From the NCBI GenBank assembly GCA_035651455.1, contig DASRFR010000038.1, positions 62,001 through 126,000 on the forward strand: DNA of 64,000 nucleotides. The letters run 5' to 3'. Made by a program: the position numbers and the translations under genes. Positions 1 through 8,698 of this stretch are shown one piece after another. The notes under the pieces are model-generated. The model saw only the letters and a program-made list of their open reading frames with translations, searched no databases and had not been told where the DNA came from. How positions within the stretch are numbered: the stretch's first letter is position 1; each line of letters begins with the position of its first letter. This stretch comes from DASRFR01 sp035651455. GTDB taxonomy: Bacteria > Acidobacteriota > Terriglobia > Terriglobales > Acidobacteriaceae.

Positions 1-864
1 GAAATTGGTCACCCATATATTCGCGCCATCAAACACGACCCCTTGAGGAAGCGCGCCCACAGGAAAATTCCCAAGCACGGTACCATCGCTAGCCTGCAGC
101 TTGGTGACGGTGTTGCTTCCCTGATTCACCACCCAGATGTGCAGTCCGTCGAAAGCTACTGCCACCGGACCCACTCCAGCCGTAAAGGTGCCAACCAGCC
201 TGCCGTCAGCCGCTCGTAGTTTCGACAACGTGCTATCGCCCGTATTCGCGACCCAAATGTTGGCGCCGTCGAAAGCTATGCCCTCTGGCGCAAATCCGAC
301 CGGGAACGTGCCCAGTAGTCTGCCGTCCAGGGCGCGAAGCTTAGTAACGTTGTTGCTGCCCAAGTTCGATACCCAAATGTCCGCACCATCAAAAGCGACT
401 CCGAAAGGAGAGAACCCCACCGGGAAGCTTCCCAAGGATTTGCCATCGCTCGCGCGCAGCCTCATGACGCTGCTACTGCCTTGGTCGGCAACCCAAATCG
501 TTGCGCCATCAAAAGCGATTCCACTCGGTGATGTTCCCGCCGGAAAAGTGCCTAGCCGGGTGCCGTCGCTGGCTCGCAACTTCGTAACCGTGTTGGCACT
601 GAAGTTTGTGACCCACACGCTAGCACCGTCGAAAGCGATCTGCCCGGGGCCATCGCCAACTCCGAAGGTAGCGGTGAGGTTTGCTTGATACCAGCGCAGG
701 ATAGCGATTTGATCAGGATTAACGGAGGCTGGAGCAACGTCGGTCATGTCAACGCCATGTAGACCCGGGGCTTGTTGCTGACCCAGCATGGGTGCACAAA
801 TTCCAAGTAAGCAGATACCGAGCAGGACCATTGAGGAATGGGACAAGTTGAAACGGTTTTGCAC
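1..864 (-). CDS. Secreted YVTN/NHL-type beta-propeller protein, 3' part outside the window
   Basis: About 288 residues are visible and the C-terminus lies beyond position 1. The start is a GTG at 864-862 preceded by an AGGAGG SD. A signal peptide follows (hydrophobic run MVLLGICLLGICAPMLG). From about residue 70 there are six repeats of roughly 40-42 residues, each with the pattern kLRAxDGxxLGTFPxGxxPxGxAFDGAxIWV. These are blades of the kind found in YVTN/NHL propellers. The repeats are also clear in the DNA (spacing about 120-126 bp). Such proteins act outside the cytoplasm, but the ligand cannot be told from sequence. The GTG start was preferred because it gives signal peptide and repeats in one frame. 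Confidence 0.8.
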   Translation of the reverse strand, partial: MQNRFNLSHSSMVLLGICLLGICAPMLGQQQAPGLHGVDMTDVAPASVNPDQIAILRWYQANLTATFGVGDGPGQIAFDGASVWVTNFSANTVTKLRASDGTRLGTFPAGTSPSGIAFDGATIWVADQGSSSVMRLRASDGKSLGSFPVGFSPFGVAFDGADIWVSNLGSNNVTKLRALDGRLLGTFPVGFAPEGIAFDGANIWVANTGDSTLSKLRAADGRLVGTFTAGVGPVAVAFDGLHIWVVNQGSNTVTKLQASDGTVLGNFPVGALPQGVVFDGANIWVTNF

Positions 865-1063
865 TGGAACAGACCTCCTCGTGAATTTGAAAACCGTACA
901 TGCGACAGCGCATTGGCCTTAAGGCTGACCAGCGCCTTCCAGCCATTAATTCACAACTCTGGTCGGCAGCGTTTCAGATGACAATGCCTTCGAAAAGGAA
1001 GTGGCTCTCGTAAAAAAACGGCGCCGTGCGATCTTGCCGCGACGCCTATCAGGATCCAAATCG

Positions 1064-2218
1064 TTAGTCACACTCACGTGTGGCGGCGTCGGCCTCTGCT
1101 GCTAAGTCGAGCAGCAGTTCAAAAAACTCTTTTGACTGTCCGATGAAAAGCCCCATCGATGTCAAGAATTTGACAACTCCCGTAGCAACTCCATTTGTAT
1201 TGGTGGGCCGAATAATCGAGCACTTCGGCAGTTTCCGAGTGAGGAACGGGCAGGGCTCCGGCATAATGAGGTTGGTCTGGAAAAGTTCACCACCGAAGGG
1301 CGGTGAATTCAGATCGGGGAACGTCAAGCCATTGGTAGGATCGGTCAAGGGTGCAAGGGGCGGCGACACTGCCGCACCCGCCTTATCCGACCAAGTTTGA
1401 AAGTGCATAGTTTCGGTCGGGCCGATGCTGATGAGAATTCGCAGAACCTCCACGCTGGTGGCTCGCTGTGCCATCGACGGATAAAGACTTGTGCCTCCTT
1501 GTTCGATCGTCGGCATGTGAAACCCTGCCGTATTAGCAATGGCCTGAATGTGAGCATCAGGGCTAAGGTCGGCGTCGTTCCTAGGAATCGCAGTGAATTG
1601 CCCTTTATGCAAATCGGGAACAGCTTGGGGGAATTTGAAGGCTGGATCAAGGTCTGGGTTGTGATTACTGCTGCGGTATCGCGTCCACCAACTGGTGTCT
1701 AAAGTCAGTTGTGTCAGGTTTGTGAGTCGTTTTCCAATCAGCTCTTGGTTGACTCCAGTCGCTGTGCTTCCCTGCAAAGTACGGAACTGATCCAGATTCA
1801 CTCCAGCTGCACCCCTTGATTCAAGGTAGGCATTCAGAAACGTAAAGTGGCTAATCTCATCGTCGGTATTATCGTGGATATACTGATCGAAATCCTCATC
1901 GAGATTTTTTAGTTTCGCAGTGTAGACCGGATTTCCACTTCCGCCAGGCACCTCTTTATCCTGAATTCCTCCTAGTTCGTTGTATTGCAGCCAAAAATCG
2001 CTCTCAAGGATCTCCGCTGCTGCCGCAAATCGGAGCAGGGCAGCATCCCCCTTGGTCAGGCTCCCTCCGGTTTCCTTGGAAACGTCTGCGAGAAGAGACG
2101 AACTCTCTTCCAGAAGTGTGAATCCTACTCCAATGCCGACCGCTCCTGCTGCGATTCCTTTCTGGAGGAACGATCGCCGACTGCTAACGCTTGGCGGGTC
2201 GACCGCTAAGTTTTTCAT
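1064..2218 (-). CDS. Tat-exported ferritin-like domain protein
   Basis: 384 residues. The N-terminus has a twin-arginine signal (SSRRSFLQKG, then a hydrophobic stretch AAGAVGIGVGF). A ferritin-like four-helix segment follows: residues like ESDFW in the first helix, DEISHF with an ExxH pair in the second, and ETMHF with ExxxH near the C-terminal third. These could form a di-iron site, though the family also includes members of unknown activity. The start at 2218 follows an AAAGGAG SD; the upstream in-frame ATGs have none. It is a single gene; the region upstream to 2551 separates it from a divergent oxidoreductase gene. Function beyond exported ferritin-like protein is not known. Confidence 0.75.
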   Translation of the reverse strand: MKNLAVDPPSVSSRRSFLQKGIAAGAVGIGVGFTLLEESSSLLADVSKETGGSLTKGDAALLRFAAAAEILESDFWLQYNELGGIQDKEVPGGSGNPVYTAKLKNLDEDFDQYIHDNTDDEISHFTFLNAYLESRGAAGVNLDQFRTLQGSTATGVNQELIGKRLTNLTQLTLDTSWWTRYRSSNHNPDLDPAFKFPQAVPDLHKGQFTAIPRNDADLSPDAHIQAIANTAGFHMPTIEQGGTSLYPSMAQRATSVEVLRILISIGPTETMHFQTWSDKAGAAVSPPLAPLTDPTNGLTFPDLNSPPFGGELFQTNLIMPEPCPFLTRKLPKCSIIRPTNTNGVATGVVKFLTSMGLFIGQSKEFFELLLDLAAEADAATRECD

Positions 2219-2551
2219 TTCTTTTACTCCTTTCATCATCAACCCACGGTTCGAGAGTAATCCGGCGTAGCGGTGCGTATGATGGGAGATGTGCTGCTTG
2301 GTTTTGTCAGCAGTTTGTCTAAAAATTGTTAAGGTTATTGCCGAGGCGCTTGCAAGAAATTAACGCCACCGTGACAAATGCATTACTCGAGGCTCCCAAC
2401 TCACAAAGCATTTCCCGGGAGTGATCCGGTCGATGTCCCAGATCACACTTGCTGCTCGGAATGAATTTCAAATTATTCCTGATCCACGAAAACGGCCGGG
2501 GGAGTGCCTTTCTGCTTTACAATACCTGCCGTCTTTGCTGGGAGGTGCGCC
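2219..2551. other. Intergenic region between divergent genes
   Basis: This 333-bp stretch must hold the promoters of the ferritin-like gene (leftward) and the LLM oxidoreductase (rightward). I see no convincing conserved operator and no RNA gene. A GGGAGGT SD for the rightward gene lies at its right end. Confidence 0.5.
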
Positions 2552-3478
2552 ATGAAGATTGGTTTTTCGCTACCCAACATTGGGCCCATCGGCACCGCGG
2601 AAGCGATCGCGAAAGTAGCACAACGAGCCGAGGCTCTCGGCTACAGCACGCTCTGGACCATCGAGCGCTTGCTCTACCCGGTGAAACCGCAGAGACCATA
2701 TCCTGGCACGCCGGATGGGCACCTGCCTGAAGTTTACAAGCAGGTGCTGGATCCGCTCGACGCACTGACATATGTAGCCGCACAAACCAAAAAAATAAGG
2801 TTGGGTACTAGCGTGCTGGACATGCCGTATCACAACCCGGTTGTGCTGGCTCGACGGTTGACCACACTCGATGTCCTCTCAAATGGTCGGCTGAACGTCG
2901 GTTTGGGTCTGGGGTGGAGTAAAGACGAGATGGACGCAACCAATGCCGACATCACGAAACGCGGCGCATTGGCAGACGAATTCTTGCCATTGCTCAAAGC
3001 CATCTGGACGACGAATCCGGTTGAGTTTCACGGAAAGTTTTTCAACGTGCCCAAGTCTTACATCGATCTTAAGCCAGTGCAGAAGCCGCATCCCCCAATT
3101 TATTTGGGAGCGTTTGTTCCAGCGGCGCTTAGACGCCTGGCTAAGCTGGCCGACGGCTGGAACCCGGTCTTTCTTCCCGTGCCCATGATGGCGGAGATAT
3201 TTGGCAGCATCAAGCAAATGGCAAAAGAGGCGGGGCGCGATCCGTCAGCAATGCTGATGGTGGTACATGCTGGTGTGGAGATAACTGACAAGCCATTGGG
3301 CAACGAGAGACCGATATTTTCCGGATCATTCGAACAGATCAGCGACGATGTGAGAGCCTGCGAAAAAATCGGGGCCGACGAGGTCTTTTTTGATCCGACG
3401 TTTGCTCGGCGCGGTCAGTCGCTCGAGCACTGGCTCTCTCTGCTGGAGCAACTCCAAGGGATGATGAGTGTGAGTTAA
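2552..3478 (+). CDS. LLM-class F420-dependent oxidoreductase
   Basis: 308 residues with the bacterial luciferase-like (LLM) TIM-barrel layout. It starts MKIGFSLPNIGP, has the RIRLGTSVLDMPYHNPVVLAR-like strand-helix unit around residues 90-110, the SNGRLNVGLGLGW flavin/F420-phosphate loop around 120, and the PPIYLGAF segment around 195. The family reduces or oxidises small molecules with F420 or FMN; no substrate can be assigned. The start follows GGGAGGT; an upstream ATG at 2504 has no SD. The neighbouring gene on the opposite strand is another family often F420-dependent, which favours F420 over FMN here. Confidence 0.85.
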   Translation: MKIGFSLPNIGPIGTAEAIAKVAQRAEALGYSTLWTIERLLYPVKPQRPYPGTPDGHLPEVYKQVLDPLDALTYVAAQTKKIRLGTSVLDMPYHNPVVLARRLTTLDVLSNGRLNVGLGLGWSKDEMDATNADITKRGALADEFLPLLKAIWTTNPVEFHGKFFNVPKSYIDLKPVQKPHPPIYLGAFVPAALRRLAKLADGWNPVFLPVPMMAEIFGSIKQMAKEAGRDPSAMLMVVHAGVEITDKPLGNERPIFSGSFEQISDDVRACEKIGADEVFFDPTFARRGQSLEHWLSLLEQLQGMMSVS

Positions 3479-3493
3479 TGCTACCGTGCGCGA

Positions 3494-3976
3494 CTAAATG
3501 TTGCCCCACGCGCTGATGCGCTGAGGAGTAATGCGCAACACAGGGGCATCGTCCTCGAGCATGGCCGCGCTATATTGCGGATACTTTGCTCGCAGACGCT
3601 GAAGAGCTCGTTTGCGTTCGGCCCTAGCCGATACAAGTTCTGCTTCCCCCCGCAAGAGTACATACCACAGACGTGTCCAATCCTCGTTATAGTGATCCAC
3701 CAGCAGCGCCACTTGCGGCGTTTTCTTTATGTTCTTCAGGCGTGCAAGCCGGTCCGGAGCTACCCGCTTCGGCTTGCGATCAATTGCAGAGTAGACAAAG
3801 CTCCCGTCAAGGGCAAAGCAGATAGGGACCAGATGTGGTCTCCGCTTGGCATCCAGAGTGGCCAGCCGTGCGACCCGCGCCACGTCCAGTTTTGCGCGAA
3901 TTCCTTTAGAGATCAGCGGAGTTTTGTTTGCCATGGCACAAGGAGAATCTCGAACTATTCTAGTCTTGTCGGACAT
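3494..3976 (-). CDS. PPOX-class (TIGR03668-like) F420-dependent oxidoreductase
   Basis: 160 residues (146 if translation begins at the ATG at 3934). The split-barrel flavin-binding fold of the pyridoxamine 5'-phosphate oxidase superfamily is suggested by the RVARLATLDAKRRPHLVPI strand pair, FVYSAIDRKPKR, NPQ-like KNIKKTPQVALLVDHY and WVLLRGEAELV-like motifs. Members of this branch mostly use F420 in Actinobacteria and some other phyla. It is convergent with the LLM gene, 15 bp away. Whether this organism makes F420 cannot be seen in the window. Confidence 0.75.
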   Translation of the reverse strand: MSDKTRIVRDSPCAMANKTPLISKGIRAKLDVARVARLATLDAKRRPHLVPICFALDGSFVYSAIDRKPKRVAPDRLARLKNIKKTPQVALLVDHYNEDWTRLWYVLLRGEAELVSARAERKRALQRLRAKYPQYSAAMLEDDAPVLRITPQRISAWGNI

Positions 3977-4329
3977 CCTGATTAGTGATGAGAGTCGGGA
4001 TCACGATTGGTGCCGAGCGACGAGCAAGAGAGAAGTAATTCCAGGGCAAGGGTTGGCGACATCCTATCAGTATTTCCCAAGAGAAAACATACCTCTTTGA
4101 CTCTTGCTGACGCTTAGGTCCTTGTCAGAAGAGGAGAACGGAACGCCATGGACGTTTCCGGACTCCAGTCAATAAATCGAGCACGGGCAGCGAGGTCCGA
4201 ATACGTCTATTTGCCGGATTTCGAAGTCCGTGAACGTCCACTGGATCGCGAGCGGTCTGGCTACTATTTCCGAACTACGCCGGGCGGCGGGCATTCAAAA
4301 GTCCCGCGGCTCGGCACCGAGGAGGCAGC
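3977..4329. other. Intergenic region, no supported gene
   Basis: 353 bp between a leftward oxidoreductase gene and the rightward HAF-repeat gene. A 66-codon open frame (4148-4348) has no SD, no recognisable domain and overlaps the next start, so it was not accepted. The stretch probably holds two divergent promoters. A GAGGAGG SD for the downstream gene sits at its right edge. Confidence 0.4.
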
Positions 4330-5667
4330 ATGCGATCCAGCATATTGATGATCATCACTGTAGTTGTCGCAATCTCAGCGTCAACGATTTCAGTTCGGCT
4401 TGCTCAAGCCCAACAGTCCAAACAGCCGTCTCGCTATTACGTGTTTAATCTGGGCGACCCCGGGGGTGGTACTGGCGCGGCAGCCGCGAGCATTAACAAT
4501 GTGGGCTGGATCGCGGGCAGCGCTCTTCAACCCGGCAACGCGAGCGAACACGCCGAACTCTGGGTCGGCACCCCTGTTGATCTGAACACGCTCGGTGGAC
4601 CTAATAGCGCCGTGGCCTGGCCGAATAAGAACAATCACGGACAAGTTGCGGGTATTGCCGAAACCGCAGACATTAATCCTCTCAACGAAGCCTGGAGTTG
4701 CGCTCTAGCCAACTTCCCCACTGTCACCAACCACGTATGTAATGGATTTATATGGGAAGCTGGGGTAATGAGCGCTCTGCCACCGCTGCCTGGCGGGATC
4801 GACAGCTATGCCGCCGCACTCAACAACAACGGGCAGGTTGTGGGGTGGGCGGAGAACGGCGTTCACGATCCCACCTGCAACAACACTCCACCCTACAATC
4901 AGGTTCTGCAGTTTGAAGCAGTCGTGTGGGGACCCAAATTGGGCGAGATGACGCAGCTCGCTTCTTTTGGATCCGATCCCGACTCCGCCGCTACTGCGAT
5001 CAATGACAAAGGTCAGATCGTGGGAATTTCCGGTCTCTGCTCAAATGCGGTCGGGGGAACCAGTGCAGAGCATGCAGTGTTGTGGCAAAACAAATACACC
5101 GCACCCGTCGACCTTGGCAACTTCGACGGCGGTCTGGCATGGAATACACCCACGGCGCTTAACAATCACGCCCAGGTAGTTGGGTTTGGAAATCAACAGG
5201 GCAGCCCGGCTAATGAGTTCAACCCCATCGCTTTCTACTGGACTCACGAGCATGGGATCCAATCCATTCCTCCGATCGGGGACGATACGAACAGCTGGGC
5301 TTGGGGCATCAACAAGCGGGGCGTCGCTGTCGGACAGTCATTTGGCGGAAGCGATGATCCGCTAGGCAGGGCATTTATTTACCAGAATGGCCAACTGACG
5401 GATTTGAATGCGCTGGTTCAGCCTGACTCATCTCTGCATCTGGAACTCGCCAATGACATTAATGATGAAGGCGAAATTGTGGGGTTCGCGCAGGATACGC
5501 TGACGGGCGCAACGATTGCTTTCTTGGCAATCCCTGTGCCTGGCGGCAATCAATCCGCTCCGAGCCGTGTGGAAGGCCATCTTCGCGATAATGCGACCTT
5601 GAGCCCTCGTCAGCCACTCGCCGGCACTTTCCGCCGCTTCACGGCAACTGTGCCGCGATCGAGATGA
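4330..5667 (+). CDS. Exported HAF-repeat protein
   Basis: 445 residues. A signal peptide is visible (MRSSILMIITVVVAISAS up to the ALA-like LAQAQ site). The mature part is a series of imperfect repeats of about 50-60 residues with the signature AxxINNxGxVVGxA or AxAINDKGQIVG and a W-containing strand, the HAF pattern (TIGR02913-like). The fold is expected to be a beta-propeller. Function is unknown; such proteins are numerous in Acidobacteria and Planctomycetes. The start follows a GAGGAGG SD 7 bp upstream. It is the last host gene before the tRNA-Glu integration site. Confidence 0.8.
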   Translation: MRSSILMIITVVVAISASTISVRLAQAQQSKQPSRYYVFNLGDPGGGTGAAAASINNVGWIAGSALQPGNASEHAELWVGTPVDLNTLGGPNSAVAWPNKNNHGQVAGIAETADINPLNEAWSCALANFPTVTNHVCNGFIWEAGVMSALPPLPGGIDSYAAALNNNGQVVGWAENGVHDPTCNNTPPYNQVLQFEAVVWGPKLGEMTQLASFGSDPDSAATAINDKGQIVGISGLCSNAVGGTSAEHAVLWQNKYTAPVDLGNFDGGLAWNTPTALNNHAQVVGFGNQQGSPANEFNPIAFYWTHEHGIQSIPPIGDDTNSWAWGINKRGVAVGQSFGGSDDPLGRAFIYQNGQLTDLNALVQPDSSLHLELANDINDEGEIVGFAQDTLTGATIAFLAIPVPGGNQSAPSRVEGHLRDNATLSPRQPLAGTFRRFTATVPRSR

Positions 5668-5902
5668 ATTGCAACAGTCGAGTGGTCAGACGCACGCATC
5701 GAGATGAGCTTAGACCACGAACCTCGATGGCGTGCACGATCGTATAGCCGTTCCTGCTCTGCGGCAGTTTCAGGTTGCAGAGGAGAGCGGTGAAGTGCTC
5801 GGGTGCGGGTCCTATCGAGTGCGGCGTCGATCCCGCCCACAACGGTGACACTGTTTGGGTGCAAGCAAGTGCTGCAGATCTTACGAGATACGAGAAGAGT
5901 GT

Positions 5903-5977
5903 TGGTAGCGCTACCGGGAATCGAACCCGGGTTTGAAGATTGAGAATCTTCCGTCCTAACCCCTAGACGATAGCGCC
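5903..5977 (-). tRNA. tRNA-Glu (anticodon CUC)
   Basis: The reverse complement folds as a 75-nt tRNA with an encoded CCA end. The acceptor stem is GGCGCTA/TAGCGCT with a G1-U72 wobble. The D arm is closed by GTC/GAC. The anticodon stem is GAAGA/TCTTC with loop TTCTCAA, giving CTC. The T arm is CCGGG-TTCGATT-CCCGG. The first 39 nucleotides lie inside the 40-bp repeat that also occurs at 22147-22186, so this 5' half is the copy on the element side of the junction. Its 5' end overlaps the last codons of the integrase gene. No promoter of its own is visible next to it; the original one appears to lie at the far end of the element. Confidence 0.95.
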
Positions 5978-5978
5978 A
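5939..5978. repeat. Left attachment site (att core, copy 1)
   Basis: This 40-bp sequence is identical to 22147-22186 in the same orientation. It covers the tRNA 5' half from one base upstream of nucleotide 1 to the 3' side of the anticodon loop. The tRNA 3' half lies only on this side, so this junction joins element and host in an intact tRNA gene. Confidence 0.92.
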
Positions 5979-7131
5979 TCATAGACTTACGGACACTGCG
6001 AGGCTTCTTTTTACCCAAACTTGACCCGTTGCCTTGGGACGTAACACTTTCTTCTTCGGCGAAGCGATACGTCTCCGCCCTCCGCATGGCTGCGGTGAGG
6101 TCGGTTTCGCTCGCTATCGCGTACCTGAAAAATACGGACATCGTTTTCCATCCACCGATGCGCATAATGAGCGTTTCAGGAACTCCCGCTTCGCGCAAGT
6201 TCCGCGCTGCGCTCCGCCGGAGGTCGTGAATTGTCAGGCCCTCATAACGCCGGTCGTAGGGCTTATCCTCGACCTCGATTTTACGGCCCAGCCCAGCAGC
6301 CACGCAACCCGTCATCCATTCCTTCCTTAAATTCGTCGCATCGAAAACGCGCCCGACCTTCGGCTCGATTTCGCGGAGGAGCGCGAGAAGTTCAGACGGG
6401 AGCGGAACGGTACGCGGCTCTCCGTTCTTCGTTTCGTGTAGGCGAACTACGCCAGCCCGGAGGTCCACGGCGTCCCATTCGATGGAGAGCGCCTCGCCGA
6501 GTCGGACGCCGCACCAGTAAAGCAGGAGCACAAGTGGTCGTAGATGTGTCGGCAGGTTTCTTAGGAGGGCATCGAACTGGTCACGCGGAACGAAGCCTCG
6601 GCGAGCCGGAGGTTCCTTCAGCATTCTGATGACCGGCACGCTCGGAATTTTCCCTTCTTCCTTCGCAATGCGGAGCATTCGGCGCAAACAGGCGAGCGAG
6701 CGATTGATGACTGCGTTTCCGGCTCCGGCTGCCTTGCGCATCTCGACGAACTTGCGCCCGGTCTCAGTCGTAATCTGGAGCACGGATGGTCCGGGGTTCT
6801 CCTCGTCGTATCTGAAGAACTCATCTAATTGCGGCAATCCCATAACGGTGGTCGTGCCGTCCGCTCGTTCAACCATCCGGTTCCCGCGTTCTTCGTAGTT
6901 GGCGAGCAGCCCAGCTCGGAGGTTCGCGTACGTTAGCTTTCTAACCTCCGGCAGAGGTGCGAGACCGTGGTCGCGGTCGCTTGTCAGTTTTCGGAGTACG
7001 GCCATCGCCTCCGCTCGGACTTCAGTTTTCGTGCTCACGCGGTATCGCTTTCCGTCTCGGTAGTACTGCGCGTACCAGAGACGGCAGCCCTTGAGCTTCA
7101 TCAGACATCCGTCGCCTTTCGCTCCTCGCAT
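5956..7131 (-). CDS. int: Tyrosine-type site-specific integrase
   Basis: 391 residues. An N-terminal arm-binding/core-binding region (RGAKGDGCLMKLKGCRLWY, common in acidobacterial integrases) is followed by the catalytic domain: R210 in CGVRLGEAL, K235 in ETKNGEPR, H302-x-x-R305 in IHDLRR, W328 in IGGWKT in place of the second histidine, and nucleophile Y337 in FFRY. The start follows an AAAGGAGG SD at 7139-7146. The stop codon lies inside the att core, and the last codons overlap the 5' end of tRNA-Glu in the same direction. Because the stop is within the core, excision should leave the protein unchanged. It should catalyse integration into and excision from tRNA-Glu. Confidence 0.93.
   Translation of the reverse strand: MRGAKGDGCLMKLKGCRLWYAQYYRDGKRYRVSTKTEVRAEAMAVLRKLTSDRDHGLAPLPEVRKLTYANLRAGLLANYEERGNRMVERADGTTTVMGLPQLDEFFRYDEENPGPSVLQITTETGRKFVEMRKAAGAGNAVINRSLACLRRMLRIAKEEGKIPSVPVIRMLKEPPARRGFVPRDQFDALLRNLPTHLRPLVLLLYWCGVRLGEALSIEWDAVDLRAGVVRLHETKNGEPRTVPLPSELLALLREIEPKVGRVFDATNLRKEWMTGCVAAGLGRKIEVEDKPYDRRYEGLTIHDLRRSAARNLREAGVPETLIMRIGGWKTMSVFFRYAIASETDLTAAMRRAETYRFAEEESVTSQGNGSSLGKKKPRSVRKSMMALSSRG
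6013..6027. repeat. Possible integrase arm-type site, left end
   Basis: ACCCAAACTTGACCC, 34 bp inside the left core, matches 13 of 15 bases of 22048-22062 at the right end; both are preceded by a T-run. Arm-type sites flanking a core are expected for tyrosine integrases. The left copy lies in integrase coding sequence, so the match could be chance. Confidence 0.3.
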
Positions 7132-7250
7132 CGAGGACCTCCTTTAACCCACGACATCGTACGTCCTTGGGTAAAGTTCGGGACAGTGACATAGGTAACC
7201 AGCACGGCGGTAACTCGCCCGCCAGTGTTGGGGTTTGGCAGAATCGCCTA

Positions 7251-7943
7251 ATGACCTCGAATAAGGAACAGGACTTCGAACGTTGGAAGAAACGCGGCGA
7301 GGTGCTGGGAAAAGCGAAGAGTGGGAACCAGTGGGCAATCGCTGACTGGATACGCGATGGAATGAAGCGGTTCAAGAAGAGCGATGTGTATGACGAGGTA
7401 GAGGAACTGACCGGAATGACCCGCGCCTCTCTCCAGCAGTTCAAGCTAACGGCGGAATTCTTTCCGACAATCTCAACACGTGTTAAGAATTTGTCATTCG
7501 GACATCACCGGCTGGTCGCAAAGAAAATATTCACAAAAGCGAAGCGGAAGGAACTTCTGCGACGCGCTCTGACGCACAAGCCGAAAAAACTCACAGTCGT
7601 GCAGTTCGCTGACGTTGTAGCGAAGGAATGCGGTCGCATCGCCGTCCTCGAAAAAGCGAATGAGAGAATGACGAACACGCCGACGAACTCAGACCAAGCA
7701 GCGCAGAAGGTCGTCGAGCTTTGCAAACAGTTCTGTAAGGATTTCAGTTCCCATCTGAGCGTTCGAGCACTAATGCACAGCGACCCGCCGGGAGACAGAC
7801 GGCAGGTAATAAGAGAACTGAAGGCTACCGCCGAGGAGTTCAATCGTATGGCGAAGGAGTTGGAGTTCCATTGGCAGGATTACGACGTGGGCCATTACTA
7901 CAAGCAAGAGCGAGCTGACGCTTCGGCCGCGGGAAGGCTATGA
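7251..7943 (+). CDS. Hypothetical HTH/ParB-like protein upstream of the methyltransferase
   Basis: 230 residues from the ATG at 7251 (an in-frame start at 7167 exists but lacks support). The central part, GMTRASLQQFKLTAEFF followed by SFGHHRLVAK and later LTVVQFADVV, resembles the HTH segments of phage or plasmid ParB/KorB-like DNA-binding proteins. The C-terminus is helical (RQVIRELKATAEEFNRMAKEL). The stop overlaps the methyltransferase start (ATGA), so the two are translationally coupled and probably work together, for example as a specificity or recruitment factor. That role is an inference. The gene is divergent from the integrase across a 119-bp promoter region. Confidence 0.55.
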   Translation: MTSNKEQDFERWKKRGEVLGKAKSGNQWAIADWIRDGMKRFKKSDVYDEVEELTGMTRASLQQFKLTAEFFPTISTRVKNLSFGHHRLVAKKIFTKAKRKELLRRALTHKPKKLTVVQFADVVAKECGRIAVLEKANERMTNTPTNSDQAAQKVVELCKQFCKDFSSHLSVRALMHSDPPGDRRQVIRELKATAEEFNRMAKELEFHWQDYDVGHYYKQERADASAAGRL

Positions 7944-8641
7944 GAGGCTGCGGGCGAAAAATCGGACCCTTCGAGTGCTGTACGGTGGTTCTCGGGGACT
8001 GCGAAAAGGAACTGCAAAAAATTCCTCCCGGTTCCATCGACCTCGTGATTACGGACCCGCCATACGGAATGAACCTGAAACCGTCGAGAAAATACCACCG
8101 GCGAATTCACGGCGACGACTACTTTCCAGTCGAGATGTTGAAACGGCTCATCAAAGTTCCCCGCCTCGCGGCGTACTTCTTTTGTCGGTGGGACAATCTC
8201 TGGGAGCACAGTCAACTTCCCAAGCCGAAGAGCGTGCTCGTGTGGGAGAAGGGGAGAGGCGGTTCAGGAGATACGGCCCACGAACATAGTCGCGATTACG
8301 AAATGGTCCTTTTCTATCCGGGGTGCAGGCACAAGTTCATAGGAAGGCCGGGTGATGTTCTGCCCTCTTTTCGCGAGGGGAACGACCTGCATCCTTCGAC
8401 CAAGTCGACGAGGATGGTTCGGCAGATGCTGGAGTGGTACGACTTCGAGACCGTGCTCGACCCTTATGCTGGCAAAGGAACCACCGGGCAGGCTACGAAG
8501 GCGCTGCCGGGAAAGCATTTTCTCGGCTTCGAAATTGTCGAGGAACACCAGAAGACAGCGAACTGGTTGCTTGAGCGAGAGGTGCCGACGCCGAGACGCA
8601 AACGCGGCGAGCATACGCCTCCGCTTCCTTTTTATACCTGA
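7940..8641 (+). CDS. DNA (adenine-N6 or cytosine-N4) methyltransferase, beta class
   Basis: 233 residues. The catalytic motif DPPY is at 39-42 and the SAM-binding motif DPYAGKGTTG at 174-183. The order DPPY first, SAM motif last marks a beta-class enzyme. Between them is a small target-recognition region. HPSTKS (about 151-156) before the SAM motif is also typical. It should methylate a short site in DNA from SAM. No cognate endonuclease gene adjoins it, so it looks like an orphan methylase, used perhaps to protect the element or regulate its genes. The target cannot be read from sequence. The stop of the preceding gene overlaps its ATG. Confidence 0.85.
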   Translation: MRGCGRKIGPFECCTVVLGDCEKELQKIPPGSIDLVITDPPYGMNLKPSRKYHRRIHGDDYFPVEMLKRLIKVPRLAAYFFCRWDNLWEHSQLPKPKSVLVWEKGRGGSGDTAHEHSRDYEMVLFYPGCRHKFIGRPGDVLPSFREGNDLHPSTKSTRMVRQMLEWYDFETVLDPYAGKGTTGQATKALPGKHFLGFEIVEEHQKTANWLLEREVPTPRRKRGEHTPPLPFYT

Positions 8642-8698
8642 CACTTTTTGTCGTTGCATTTCGACCGGCACCCACGCCACACTGTTCTTGCCTTTCCC

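Noticed and set aside
137..688. Long + strand frame of 183 codons with repeats
   Set aside because: It is the antisense of the beta-propeller repeats; the minus frame has signal peptide, SD and motif-bearing repeats.
4148..4348. 66-codon + frame before the HAF gene
   Set aside because: No SD, overlaps the supported start at 4330, no domain.
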